From assembly GCF_937876455.1 (NCBI RefSeq), contig NZ_CALFIG010000176.1, positions 1-6,027 of the forward strand: a stretch of DNA of 6,027 bases, written 5' to 3'. This document shows, in pieces, positions 6,019 through 6,027 of this stretch. A program made the translations under genes and the position numbers. Numbering within the stretch: the stretch's first letter is position 1; the number at the start of each line of letters is the position of its first letter. This DNA is from an uncultured Flavobacterium sp. (GTDB taxonomy: Bacteria > Bacteroidota > Bacteroidia > Flavobacteriales > Flavobacteriaceae). The notes under the pieces are model-generated. The model saw nothing but the letters and a program-made list of their open reading frames with translations. It was not told the origin of the DNA and made no database searches.

Positions 6019-6027
6019 GGATTTTAA

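Overview
The window looks like chromosomal DNA of a member of the Flavobacteriia (Bacteroidetes). The DNA is AT-rich, start codons are preceded by A-rich stretches rather than clear Shine-Dalgarno sites, perfect TANNTTTG (-7) promoter elements are present, and the protein families (DUF4252, Bacteroidetes-type FecB/FecC/FecE-like transporter subunits) fit that group. Species and genus cannot be named from this sequence.

Layout: the left part is on the minus strand. At the extreme left edge is the start of something downstream of a small secreted DUF4252 protein (66-584). Next come a strong intrinsic terminator (about 656-695) and a 643-residue TonB-dependent outer-membrane receptor (723-2654). 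The 407-base gap at 2655-3061 holds a minus-strand cobalamin riboswitch (aptamer about 2741-2970), a hairpin-rich expression platform between it and the receptor start, and two back-to-back promoters. To the right, on the plus strand, is a tight three-gene ABC importer operon: lipoprotein binding protein (3062-4195), FecCD-family permease (4198-5223, TTG start) and ATPase (5233-6018). The window ends 9 bases later.

Together this is a divergent vitamin B12 (corrinoid) uptake locus. The receptor would bring cobalamin across the outer membrane using TonB energy, the lipoprotein would capture it in the periplasm, and the permease/ATPase pair would pump it into the cytoplasm. The substrate call rests mainly on the riboswitch, which has a full B12 box and the expected core, and on the gene set. 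The paralogous families also move haem and siderophores.

I do not see a wholly novel system. The items most worth a second look are in the control region: an AT-rich imperfect repeat hairpin carried inside a peripheral loop of the riboswitch, overlapping alternative hairpins ahead of a T-run, and a riboswitch that covers the receptor only, while the importer operon appears to start from a promoter with almost no leader.
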